Assembly (NCBI GenBank): GCA_000828835.1
Contig: AP014633.1
Coordinates: forward strand, 1,240,001-1,304,000
From: Thioploca ingrica
Lineage (GTDB): Bacteria > Pseudomonadota > Gammaproteobacteria > Beggiatoales > Beggiatoaceae
DNA length: 64,000 bases
Reading direction: 5' to 3'
The translations under genes were made by a program, and so were the position numbers. Shown here piece by piece: positions 9,490-19,100 of this stretch (positions within the stretch are counted from its first letter, which is position 1; each line of letters starts with the position of its first letter). Under the pieces are notes generated by a model that did no database searches, was not told where the DNA came from, and saw nothing but the letters and a program-made list of their open reading frames with translations.

Positions 9490-10512
9490 ATGAGTCGTTT
9501 ATTTGATGTAGCGGTGGTAGGTGCAACTGGCGCTGTAGGCGAAACCATGATATCGATTCTGGAGGAACGCAATTTTCCAGTGAATAATTTGTATTTACTG
9601 GCCAGTAGCCGTTCCGAAGGTAAACGAATCGATTTCAAAGGCAAGTCTTTAGTGGTCAGTGATTTAGAAAAATTTGATTTTGCCAAAGTTCAAATTGGGT
9701 TATTTTCGCCGGGTGCCTCGGTATCCGCTATTTATGCTCCCAAAGCGGCTCAAGCCGGTTGTGTGGTGGTGGATAATACTTCGCAATTTCGCCAAGATAA
9801 GGATATCCCTTTAGTGGTACCCGAGGTCAATCCGCAGGCGATAGCGCAATATAAATCCCGTTATATTATCGCCAATCCGAATTGCTCTACCATCCAAATG
9901 TTGGTGGCGCTTAAACCGATTTACGATGCCGTGGGGATTGAACGGATTAATGTGGCCACTTATCAATCTGTTTCCGGTACCGGTAAGGAAGCGATTGAAG
10001 AATTAGCTGGCCAAACGGCCGCATTACTCAATGGCAAACCGATAACGGTAAAAGTGTATCCGAAACAGATTGCTTTTAATGTGTTACCCCAGATTGATAT
10101 TTTCATGGAAAACGGCTATACCAAAGAAGAGATGAAAATGGTATGGGAGACCCAGAAAATTTTTGAAGATGATTCTATTCTAGTCAACCCAACGACTGTC
10201 CGAGTACCGGTTTTTTACGGTCACTCCGAAGCGGTACATATCGAAACCCGTGACAAAATAACAGTTGAACAAGCACGCGCGTTATTGCAACGGGCACCGG
10301 GTGTGGTCTTAATGGATGAACGTCAACCGGGGGGATATCCAACCGCTGTCACCGAAGCAGCTAATCAAGATCCGGTCTTTGTGGGGCGTATTCGTGAAGA
10401 TATTTCTCATCCACGGGGACTGAATTTATGGGTAGTGGCTGACAATATCCGTAAAGGTGCTGCTTTGAATGCCATTCAAATTGCGGAAATTTTAATAAAA
10501 GACTATATATAA
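9490..10512 (+). CDS. asd: Aspartate-semialdehyde dehydrogenase
   Basis: A 340-residue Asd (USG-1/short type) that reduces aspartyl phosphate to the semialdehyde, the branch point to lysine, threonine, methionine and diaminopimelate. The NADP motif VGATGAVGETM is at the N-terminus; catalytic C132 lies in ANPNCSTIQ; the substrate-binding region (YQSVSGTGKEAIEEL) and a conserved histidine in the GHSEAVHIE segment are intact. GGAGAAG precedes the ATG by about 8 bases. It sits in the classic leuB-asd-fimV-truA order. Confidence 0.97.
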   Translation: MSRLFDVAVVGATGAVGETMISILEERNFPVNNLYLLASSRSEGKRIDFKGKSLVVSDLEKFDFAKVQIGLFSPGASVSAIYAPKAAQAGCVVVDNTSQFRQDKDIPLVVPEVNPQAIAQYKSRYIIANPNCSTIQMLVALKPIYDAVGIERINVATYQSVSGTGKEAIEELAGQTAALLNGKPITVKVYPKQIAFNVLPQIDIFMENGYTKEEMKMVWETQKIFEDDSILVNPTTVRVPVFYGHSEAVHIETRDKITVEQARALLQRAPGVVLMDERQPGGYPTAVTEAANQDPVFVGRIREDISHPRGLNLWVVADNIRKGAALNAIQIAEILIKDYI

Positions 10513-10837
10513 TTTATACTTATTAGTATATCATAAAGTATATTCTAGAAATCGTATGGAACTTAGCATGTTCTCGTGTAATTTTCTACCAACTGGCTCA
10601 CAATCCGGTTAAAATAGCTATCAATTGCACGAGAACTGTCTATTAGGTCAAGTTTTTGAATCTAAAAGAAGTAAATTGAATATCGTACTTAACCTATGGC
10701 CTAAGGGCTGCCTTTGAGTACATAGGTAGCGTGCTGTGACATTGAGTTGAAACAATGAACTCTTTAGTTTTAAAAAAAGTTACTACTGAGACGAGCATTC
10801 CTCATGCGGGTATGCTGAGGTAACTCTTAAGGAGATT
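10513..10837. other. asd-fimV intergenic region with a nested stem-loop
   Basis: Positions 10570-10583 (GTTCTCGTGTAATT) pair with 10623-10636 (AATTGCACGAGAAC), giving a 14-bp stem with one G-U. Inside the loop AACTGG pairs with CCGGTT. No T tract follows, so it is not a plain terminator. AAGGAG at 10829-10834 is the fimV ribosome site. No protein is apparent in this stretch. Confidence 0.5.
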
Positions 10838-13800
10838 ATGATGATGCACAAACTAGCGGCGACCTTGGCCTTGTTGATAGGTACACTCTTTGCGCGAGAT
10901 ATCTATGCGTTAGGGCTGAGCCATATCCAGGTTTTTTCTAAGTTAAATGAGCCTTTAAATGCGAAGATAAACGTTCTTGCTATTCCCAAAGGCAGTATTG
11001 CTAGTCTTAAAGTCGATCTCGCTTCAGCCAGTGCTTTTGGTCGAGCGGGGATAGAGCGTCCCTATGTATTAACGGCAATACGATTTAATATTGAACCAGT
11101 TGGTAAAACCGACGCAGTCATTCGGTTAACAACCGCTCAGCCTTTAAAAGAACCCTTCCTTAACTTTTTAGTCGAAGTGACTTGGCCAAGTGGGCGAATT
11201 TTACGTGAATATACGGTCTTATTAGATCCGCCCTTGTATAAAAAGAAACCACCGATAGTGACTGCTCGTTCTCCCAAAGAACAACCTCAATCACCACGTA
11301 CTACTGGTGGTAAATCAACTTCTGCAAGTGCTCAGAGAAAAGGAACCGGAAAAACCGGTGAGCGTCGCACCAGTTCAAAAGGGGGTGCTGGTTCCTACAC
11401 AGTGAATCCAAGCGATACCTTGTGGAAAATTGCTCTGCAAACTCAACCGTCCGGAAAGAATGCGCACCGGCATATGGTTAACATTTATAATGCTAATCCT
11501 CATGCTTTTATCAGAAATGATATGAATTTGATTAAGGCCGGGGTTAATTTGCGGATACCAGAGTGGGGTGGTGAACCGACTCCGCAGCAACCAATTCCTA
11601 CAAACGGTGTAGAGGAACCAGGAACTCCAGAGAATACAGGGAAGATAGAAAAACCATTACCTCCAACTGGAAGAAAAAGTACTTTAGAAGAACAGGGTGG
11701 TGACGGAACAGGAACACTTACTGTTACAACATCAGAATCAGAATCACCGCAACCTAAAGAAACAAGAACCACAGGTTTAGGTTTAAAACCTTCTGCAGAA
11801 AGTGGTGAAGTAGAAGGTTTGCAAAAGCAACTTAATCAGATTACTGAAGAAAATGCTACCTTTAAAGCTGAAAATAAAGATTTAAAAGCAAACTTGTCAG
11901 CGACCAAGAAATTGGTTGAGGACACGAAAAAAGATGTAGATGCTCTAAAAGATGTAGATGCTCTAATTAAAGTTCAAAACCAAAAACTAGCTGAATTACA
12001 AAGCGATTTCAATAAATTGCAAGCTCAATTAGATGAAAAATCTAAAGAGAATGAACTGCTTAAAAAAGAGAATGAAGGTCTAAGCAAACAACTTGCTGAA
12101 GCAAAAGCGACATCAGTAGCACAGGAAGAAACTAAACAACCGCAACTAGCTGAGAAACCGGCTCAACCGCCACAACCCAAGGAAGAAACTAAACAACCGC
12201 AACTAACTGAGAAACCGGCTCAACCGCCACAACCCAAGGAAGAAACTAAACAACCGCAACTAACCGAGGAACCGGCTCAACCGCCACAACCCAAGGAAGA
12301 AACTAAACAACCGCAACTAACTGAGAAACCGGCTCAACCGCCACAACCCAAGGAAGAAACTAAACAACCGCAACTAACTGAGAAACCGGTTAAACAACCT
12401 CCGGTTAAAGAACAAGAGCCTAGCTTCATCGATCAAATCCCCGGTGGTTGGATGACAGTCGGTGGTGTTGGCGGGGGTGTGTTCTTACTTTTCCTAGTCG
12501 GTGGATTTTTAAGAAAACAACGGGGCAAGTCAGCAGAACCAGCAGAGTGGAAGCAAGGTACTCATCTGACCGATGAAGAAATTCAGGAAGAATTGGCGCG
12601 GTTGAACTCTCAAACCCAAACTGAAGAAATGGAGTCCTTAGTAGGATTGGAGGGTGATACTGATGAAGCTGATGTGGATGAATTAATAAAACGAATCAGA
12701 GATGAAACGGAACCCAGCAAAGCCGAAAGTGACTTGGATCAAGTGGATCCAGCGTTTGATAAAGAACTGCATGAAGAAGTCGATGTTTACATGGCTTATG
12801 AGCGTTATGACCAAGCCGAGAACTTAATTAAATCAGCTATCGAGCAATACCCACATCACCCTGAATATCGATTGAAATTGTTAGAAGTACACGCCGCCGC
12901 TAATGAAACGGATAAATTTGAGGAACAAGCCAGATTGTTACATGATTCTGTAGGCGGAGAAGGACCTTTGTGGGATAGAACGCAGTCGTTATGGCAAGAT
13001 TTATCAACGGGGCGTGAATTAGTTGTTACCCCACCGAAAGCGGGTAAAGGCAAAGGCATTTCTGGTGCTGCCGCAGCGGCTGGTATTGCTGGTGGTGTTG
13101 CAGTGGGTGCCATTGCTGCCGATTCTCTTGGAGAAGACGAGGAAGAATCAACTGCAACAGAATTTGCAGAAGAATCATTTGATGGCATGTCCTTAGAGGG
13201 AGAAGGTGGGTTAGATTTTAATCTTGAAGAGACGCTTAGTGAAGAAACGACAGACTACGAATCCGATCAGGATGAAAGTAGCCTACTTGATATGGGTGAA
13301 GAGGAAAGCTACTCATTAGGAGAAACCTCCGACTACGAATCCGATCAAGATGAGAGTAGTTCACTCGATATGGGTGAAGAGGAAAGCTACTCACTAACGG
13401 ATACTGAATCTCTTGATTTAGGAGAAGATGACGGTGACTTGTCTTTAGATTTAGATACTGACATAGAAGGAATAGACTCGGATCTGGATATGGGTGAAGG
13501 TGACCTTTCAACAGATGACGATTTAGATTTATCTTTAGACAGTAGTGAAGAAATGGACTTAGATTTAGCAGACGACGACGCTAATTTATCCTTAGATATG
13601 AGTGATGAAGACAGTTCATCCCTGGATTCTGACATGGATCTTTCTTTGGATGAGGAACTTAGTTCAGAAACAGCGAGTGATGAGGAAGATTTATCATTAG
13701 GAGATGAGTTTAATCTTGAAGAGGAAACCACTACTCATGATGAAGAAGACTTAGGGTTAACCGACGATTTCGACCTGTCGTTGGAAGAAGAACCGGCCGC

Positions 13801-15061
13801 CGCTGTTAGTGAAGCCGAAGAAGAGTTAAGTTTAGGTGACGATTTTGACTTGTCGTTGGAAGAAGAACCGGCCGCCGCTGTTAGTGAAGCCGAAGAAGAG
13901 TTAAGTTTAGGTGACGATTTTGATCTATCGTTGGAAGAAGAACCGGCCGCCGCTGTTAGTGAAGCCGAAGAAGAGTTAAGTTTAGGTGACGATTTTGATC
14001 TATCGTTGGAAGAAGAACCGGCTGCCGCTGTCAGTGAAGCCGAAGAAGAGTTAAGTTTAGGTGACGATTTCGACCTGTCGTTGGAAGAAGAACCGGCCGC
14101 CGCTGTTAGTGAAGCCGAAGAAGAGTTAAGTTTAGGTGACGATTTTGACTTGTCGCTGGAAGAAGAACCCGCCGCTGCTGTCAGTGAAGCCGAAGAAGAG
14201 TTAAGTTTAGGTGACGATTTTGACTTGTCGCTGGAAGAAGAACCCGCCGCTGCTGTCAGTGAAGCCGAAGAAGAGTTAAGTTTAGGTGACGATTTTGACT
14301 TGTCGCTGGAAGAAGAACCCGCCGCTGCTGTTAGTGAAGCCGAAGAAGAAGAGTTAAGTTTAAGTGACGATTTTGACTTGTCACTGGAAGAAGAACCCGC
14401 TGCCGCTGTCAGTGAAGCCGAAGAAGAGTTAAGTTTAGGTGACGATTTTGACTTGTCGCTGGAAGAAGAACCGGCCGCTGCTGTCAGTGAAGCCGAAGAA
14501 GAGTTAAGTTTAGGTGACGATTTTGATCTGTCGTTGGAAGAAGAACCCGCCGCCGCTGCCAGTGAAGCCGAAGAAGAAGATTTAGGGTTAAGTGACGATT
14601 TCAACCTGTCGCTGGAAGAAGAACCCGTGGCCACCAATTTGGAAGATGAAGATTCTGTCGCTATGGAAATGAGTGAAGAGGATTTGTCCTTATTTGAAGA
14701 AGAAAATCAAAGTGTTGCTAACGAATTAGATTTAGATGCTATCGGATTGAACGAAGAATTAGCCGGTGAATTAGAAAACCTTTCTGGAGATTATGACAAT
14801 ACTGAAGAAACCGATTTAGGAAGTACAGATGATCTAGAGAGTTTATTGAGTAGTCTTGGTGATCAAGATCTGTCTGACTTATCAGAAGAGGATACGAGTT
14901 TTGATTCTGCCGACGAGATCAGTGGTCAATTTGATTTAGCCAAAATGTTTATCGATATGGATGATAATGAAAGTGCTCTTGGTATTCTTGAGGAAATTTC
15001 TGCTAAAGGCAATGATGAACAAAAGCGTAAGGCTAAAGAATTAATGGAAGAAATTGCTTAA
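10838..15061 (+). CDS. fimV: FimV-type peptidoglycan-binding polar hub protein
   Basis: A 1407-residue inner-membrane protein, longer than the roughly 900 aa of Pseudomonas FimV. Order: signal peptide (1-25), FimV N-terminal domain, LysM (from about 185, SYTVNPSDTLWKIA), coiled coil (about 324-427), four and a half copies of a 19-aa proline/glutamine repeat, membrane segment (about 537-558), TPR-like region with MAYERYDQAENLI, a second Ala/Gly hydrophobic stretch (about 741-765), a long acidic domain with twelve 25-aa repeats (about 972-1267), and the conserved FimV C-terminal domain (FDLAKMFIDMDDNESA). In other species FimV organises the cell pole for type IV pili, cAMP signalling and secretion. 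AAGGAG fixes the start. The acidic domain is strikingly expanded. Confidence 0.93.
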   Translation: MMMHKLAATLALLIGTLFARDIYALGLSHIQVFSKLNEPLNAKINVLAIPKGSIASLKVDLASASAFGRAGIERPYVLTAIRFNIEPVGKTDAVIRLTTAQPLKEPFLNFLVEVTWPSGRILREYTVLLDPPLYKKKPPIVTARSPKEQPQSPRTTGGKSTSASAQRKGTGKTGERRTSSKGGAGSYTVNPSDTLWKIALQTQPSGKNAHRHMVNIYNANPHAFIRNDMNLIKAGVNLRIPEWGGEPTPQQPIPTNGVEEPGTPENTGKIEKPLPPTGRKSTLEEQGGDGTGTLTVTTSESESPQPKETRTTGLGLKPSAESGEVEGLQKQLNQITEENATFKAENKDLKANLSATKKLVEDTKKDVDALKDVDALIKVQNQKLAELQSDFNKLQAQLDEKSKENELLKKENEGLSKQLAEAKATSVAQEETKQPQLAEKPAQPPQPKEETKQPQLTEKPAQPPQPKEETKQPQLTEEPAQPPQPKEETKQPQLTEKPAQPPQPKEETKQPQLTEKPVKQPPVKEQEPSFIDQIPGGWMTVGGVGGGVFLLFLVGGFLRKQRGKSAEPAEWKQGTHLTDEEIQEELARLNSQTQTEEMESLVGLEGDTDEADVDELIKRIRDETEPSKAESDLDQVDPAFDKELHEEVDVYMAYERYDQAENLIKSAIEQYPHHPEYRLKLLEVHAAANETDKFEEQARLLHDSVGGEGPLWDRTQSLWQDLSTGRELVVTPPKAGKGKGISGAAAAAGIAGGVAVGAIAADSLGEDEEESTATEFAEESFDGMSLEGEGGLDFNLEETLSEETTDYESDQDESSLLDMGEEESYSLGETSDYESDQDESSSLDMGEEESYSLTDTESLDLGEDDGDLSLDLDTDIEGIDSDLDMGEGDLSTDDDLDLSLDSSEEMDLDLADDDANLSLDMSDEDSSSLDSDMDLSLDEELSSETASDEEDLSLGDEFNLEEETTTHDEEDLGLTDDFDLSLEEEPAAAVSEAEEELSLGDDFDLSLEEEPAAAVSEAEEELSLGDDFDLSLEEEPAAAVSEAEEELSLGDDFDLSLEEEPAAAVSEAEEELSLGDDFDLSLEEEPAAAVSEAEEELSLGDDFDLSLEEEPAAAVSEAEEELSLGDDFDLSLEEEPAAAVSEAEEELSLGDDFDLSLEEEPAAAVSEAEEEELSLSDDFDLSLEEEPAAAVSEAEEELSLGDDFDLSLEEEPAAAVSEAEEELSLGDDFDLSLEEEPAAAASEAEEEDLGLSDDFNLSLEEEPVATNLEDEDSVAMEMSEEDLSLFEEENQSVANELDLDAIGLNEELAGELENLSGDYDNTEETDLGSTDDLESLLSSLGDQDLSDLSEEDTSFDSADEISGQFDLAKMFIDMDDNESALGILEEISAKGNDEQKRKAKELMEEIA
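12125..12391 (+). repeat. 57-bp coding tandem repeat in fimV
   Basis: Four full copies and a partial fifth of a 19-codon unit, EETKQPQLTEKPAQPPQPK, nearly identical at the DNA level. It forms a rigid Pro/Gln linker just before the membrane segment. The copies are so similar that number variation between strains is likely. Confidence 0.85.
13753..14640 (+). repeat. 75-bp coding tandem repeat in fimV (12 units)
   Basis: Units start at 13780 and recur every 75 bases. There are eleven good copies of a 25-aa acidic unit (core DDFDLSLEEEPAAA, then VSEAEEELSLG) and a diverged twelfth ending near 14640. Two single-codon insertions explain a total offset of 831 bases. Synonymous changes such as GCC GCC versus GCC GCT are shared between adjacent copies, showing block-wise duplication. 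Confidence 0.9.
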
Positions 15062-15075
15062 TAAGCACGTAAATA

Positions 15076-15110
15076 AGAACGAAGAGATAGTTTAAAAATT
15101 TTTTCGTTCT
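15076..15110 (+). terminator. Hairpin between fimV and truA
   Basis: AGAACGAA (15076-15083) pairs with TTCGTTCT (15103-15110), with an AT-rich loop. The 3' arm ends 3 bases before the first truA ATG and no separate Shine-Dalgarno sequence is visible. It could attenuate fimV read-through or modulate truA translation. Confidence 0.45.
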
Positions 15111-15113
15111 AAG

Positions 15114-15884
15114 ATGATGAGAATCGCCTTGGGTGTCGAGTACGCCGGAACTCATTTTTGTGGTTGGCAATTCCAACCACATGCGCCTTCCATTCAGGGT
15201 TGTGTCGAAGCAGCCTTATCTAAAGTAGCTCATCATCCAGTAACGGTTATTTGTGCAGGACGTACTGATACCGGGGTACATGCCCTAGCGCAGGTAATAC
15301 ATATGGATGTTACTGCACAACGTTCGCCTCGTTCTTGGGTACTCGGAGCTAATGCTAATCTTTCTAAAGATATCAGTATTCTCTGGGCACAACCGGTGGA
15401 TGAGGGTTTTCATGCTCGTTTTTCGGCCAGCGCCCGTCACTACCGCTATATCATTTTAAACCGTCCTACTCGCCCAGCCCTGCTTGCTAAACAAGTCACT
15501 TGGGAACATAGACCATTGAATGTGGAAAAAATGCAAGTAGCGGCCAATTATTTGATAGGAACTCACGATTTTTCTTCTTATCGTGCCTTAGCTTGTCAAG
15601 CTAAAAACCCCATCCGCACTTTATCCTCCCTAACCGTTTCTCGGGTTGACGAACAGGTCATTATTGAGATTTCAGCCAATGCTTTTTTACATCATATGGT
15701 ACGTAACATAGCCGGCGTCTTGATGACTATCGGTTGCGGTGAACAACTACCCCTATGGGCAAAAACAGTTCTAGAATCGCGTAATAGAACTCAAGGTGGA
15801 GTAACTGCACCGGCTAGCGGTTTATATTTATGTGGAGTAGATTATCCTTCACCTTATATTTTTCCGAAACAATCAATACTTTAA
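15114..15884 (+). CDS. truA: tRNA pseudouridine(38-40) synthase
   Basis: A 256-residue TruA that isomerises uridines 38-40 in the tRNA anticodon arm. It starts RIALGVEYAGTHFCGWQ, has the catalytic D52 in GRTDTGVHA, and carries FHARFSASARHYRY and HHMVRNIAGVLM near the C-terminus. Two ATGs in tandem (15114, 15117) are possible starts. It follows fimV as in Pseudomonas, but the usual trpF does not follow. Confidence 0.96.
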   Translation: MMRIALGVEYAGTHFCGWQFQPHAPSIQGCVEAALSKVAHHPVTVICAGRTDTGVHALAQVIHMDVTAQRSPRSWVLGANANLSKDISILWAQPVDEGFHARFSASARHYRYIILNRPTRPALLAKQVTWEHRPLNVEKMQVAANYLIGTHDFSSYRALACQAKNPIRTLSSLTVSRVDEQVIIEISANAFLHHMVRNIAGVLMTIGCGEQLPLWAKTVLESRNRTQGGVTAPASGLYLCGVDYPSPYIFPKQSIL

Positions 15885-15954
15885 TCTCATCAATTTCTGG
15901 ACTGCAAAAAATAACTAGACCGGTGTAGACTAAACATATTGAGTAGCCACGCCA

Positions 15955-16044
15955 GTCGGCAACGGATTGCCGACCTACATTTATTCTTGAACGCAATCTA
16001 GCACGAGTAGCACGAGTAGGCTGGGTTGAGGAACGAAACCCAGC
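15955..16044. repeat. Two palindromic repeats downstream of truA
   Basis: At 15955-15974 GTCGGCA and TGCCGAC enclose a 6-base loop, the same element as at 1131. At 16020-16044 GCTGGGTT and AACCCAGC enclose GAGGAACGA, an element of the TGGGTT/AACCCA type also seen at 57714. They fill the gap between truA and the sensor kinase and may stop truA transcripts. Confidence 0.6.
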
Positions 16045-16128
16045 TTTCATATCTTTGCCGACCTAAATTATTCGGTAGGAAAATCGGGAGGAAAAATGAT
16101 AACGCCTGATTTTGTCATCCATTAAGTT

Positions 16129-19100
16129 ATGTTAGAGAATAATCATATAATTCACTTGTTACGGTTAGAAATAGCACAACTCCGTCAAGAACTCGCCCAA
16201 GTCAAACAAGAAAAACATTATCTCGAACTCTTATTAGAAACCAGCAATTATCATGGTGATTCTATTGAAACTTTGCTGTATGACCAAACTGAAAGGGTCA
16301 CCCGCGAAAGTGAACACCGTTTAGCTCAATTCCTCGAAGCCTTGCCAGTGGGCATTAGTGTGTTGAATAATCAGGGTCAGCCTTACTATATCAATCAAAA
16401 AGCGAAACAGATATTGGGGCAAGGCATTATTCCCGATACTCACCTGGAACAATTTCCTCAAGTTTATCAAATTTATTTCGCCGGAACACACCAACTTTAT
16501 CCCTATCAACATCTACCCATTACCCGCGCTTTACAGGGAGAGTTGGCTTATGCTGACGATATAGAAATCCACCAAGCTAATCAAATTATTCCGATTGAAG
16601 CTTGGGGAACACCGATCTTTGATAAACAAGGTCAAGTGTGTTATGCCATCACCGTTTTTCAAGATATTCGCTTGCGCAAACAAGCTGAAGAGATCGCACG
16701 CCAGGCGGCCGAACAACAATGTGTGGCAGCCGTAGAAAATAAATTTCATCATTTAGTTATCAATGTTCCCGGCATTGTTTACCAATGGTATGAACGTCGT
16801 CATGGGGAATGCGGATTTTATTACCTGAGTCCTCGTTGTGAAGAATATTCTAGTATTCGTATCCAAGAATGGCAACAACATTGGCAAAAATTGCCTATTC
16901 ATCCGGACGATCGATTCCGCTTATTGAAAAACTATCGCCAAGCGGTTAAACATCAACAAGAATGGTCATTTGAAAGTCGCTTTATTTTACCTTCCGGTCA
17001 AGTGAAATGGTGGCGAGGCATTGCCAAACCCAGTCAAGTCAGTCATGACGAGATTGTTTTTAATGGCATTATCATCGATATTACCGAGCAAAAAAACTTG
17101 GAAACCAAACTCCGCGAACGCGAAGCGATTTTAGCGGATGCACAGCGGATGGCATTAGTGGGTAGCTGGATATGGGATAAAAACAGTCAAGTTATTCAGC
17201 GTTCTGAACAAGATCGGCGTAATTTAGGCTTGCGAAATCATGAAGAAGCCGCTACTTTTCCTGATTTTATTGACCGAATTTATGCAGATGATCGACTCAA
17301 AGTCGAAGCGCAAATTGCCAATTGTTTCGATAAGCAACACCCGGTTGAATTTGAATTTCGAGTAGTTTGGCCCTCTAAGCAAATCCATTATTTACGAACG
17401 CGCCTGGAATGGGAAATAGATGCTTTGGGTATTCCAGTGGCGGTGAAAGGATTTAGCCAGGACATTACGGCTTATAAACAAGCTGAGCAAGCCCGCTATG
17501 AAAGTGAAGAACGTTTAAATGCTTTTTTTCATGCTTTACCAGATTTGGCTTTCATTTTTGACGAGGAGGGTCAATACGTCGAAATTCTCAGTGGTCCAAG
17601 TCAGTTACTCTATGATGCCGCCGAGCGCTTAAAAGGTGCTTATTTTCATGACGTGCTGCCACGTGCCGATGCTGATAAGTTTCTTGCCGTGGTCCGTCAT
17701 ACTTTGGCCACTCAAACTTTACAAATCTTAGAATATTCTCTGGATTTGCCGATTGGACCACGCTGGTTTGAGGGTAGAGCTTTTCCTTTGCAAGTGAAGG
17801 CCGAAAAACGGATGGTTACCTTCATTGCCCGTGATATTACGCAACGCAAACAAACTGAAGAAGCACTTCGTGAGAACGAGGAGATGTTTAGGGCGATAGG
17901 AACTTCCGCGCAAGATGCTATTGTTATGATGGATAGTCAAGGCAATATCTCTTATTGGAACGAATCAGCCGAACGCATTTTTGGTTACCCTAAAGCAGAA
18001 GCATTAGGACAAAACTTACACCAGTTTCTCGCCGTGGGAAAATACTACCAAGCTTATCTGTGTAGCGCTCACTTCTTTCAACAAACCGGTCAAGGTGCTT
18101 TAGTTGGGAAAACAGTTGAATTAGCGGCGATAAAGAAAAACGGAACTATTTTTCCGGTAGAAATTTCTTTCTCTGCGGTTAGATTAAAAGGACAATGGCA
18201 TGCCTTAGGCATCGTGCGCGACATCACCGAACGTAAACAAGCCGACCAAGCTTTGCGCGAAAGCCAACAACAACTTCGCTCGATTATCAGCAATTTACCC
18301 GTCATTTTATACCGTATCGATCATCAGGGTTTTATCACCCTATTGGAAGGTAAAGGATTACAGACCTTAGGATTACAACCCAAAGAAATGATTGGTAAAT
18401 CGGTTTTTGAGCTTTATCAAGATTATCCCCATTTCTTATTAGCTGTTCAGCGTGCCTTGGCGGGAGAAGAAGTCATTGAAACGCTCGAATTAACCCAGGT
18501 TGTTTTAGAATCATGCTATATTCCAGTACGAAATGAACAAAACAAAGTGACTAGTATTATCGGTGTAGCTATCGATATTACTGAACGTCGCCAAGCGGAA
18601 GAAAAATTACGCAAGCTATCACGAGCCGTTGAACAAAGCGCGAGTACGATTGTTATTACTGACCTTAACGGTAACATTGAATTTGTCAATCCCACTTTTT
18701 CTAAAAAAACCGGCTATACCGCTGCCGAAGCGATAGGACAAAATCCGCGTATTCTGAAATCCGGTCACCAACCACCATTATTTTATGAAGAATTATGGGC
18801 TACCATTACCCGGGAACAGGTATGGCAAGGTGAATTCTTAAACAAACGCAAGAATGGTGAATTATTTTGGGAATTTGCGACGATCTCGCCGATAAAAGCG
18901 CATGATAATCAAACCACTCATTATTTAGCGATAAAAGAAGATATTACGGAACGCAAACAAGCTGAAGCAGCACTACGTCAAAGTGAAGAACGTTTTGAAT
19001 TAGCGATGCGCGGTGCTAGTGACGGCTTATGGGATTGGAATATCGAAACCGATGAAGTGTATTACTCGCCGCGCTTTAAACAAATGTTAGGTTTATCTGA

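Noticed and set aside
13735..14637. 300-codon antisense ORF rich in Ser opposite the fimV repeats
   Set aside because: It is the mirror of the acidic 75-bp tandem repeat (Glu/Asp codons read as Ser/Ala); no ribosome site or protein-like composition.
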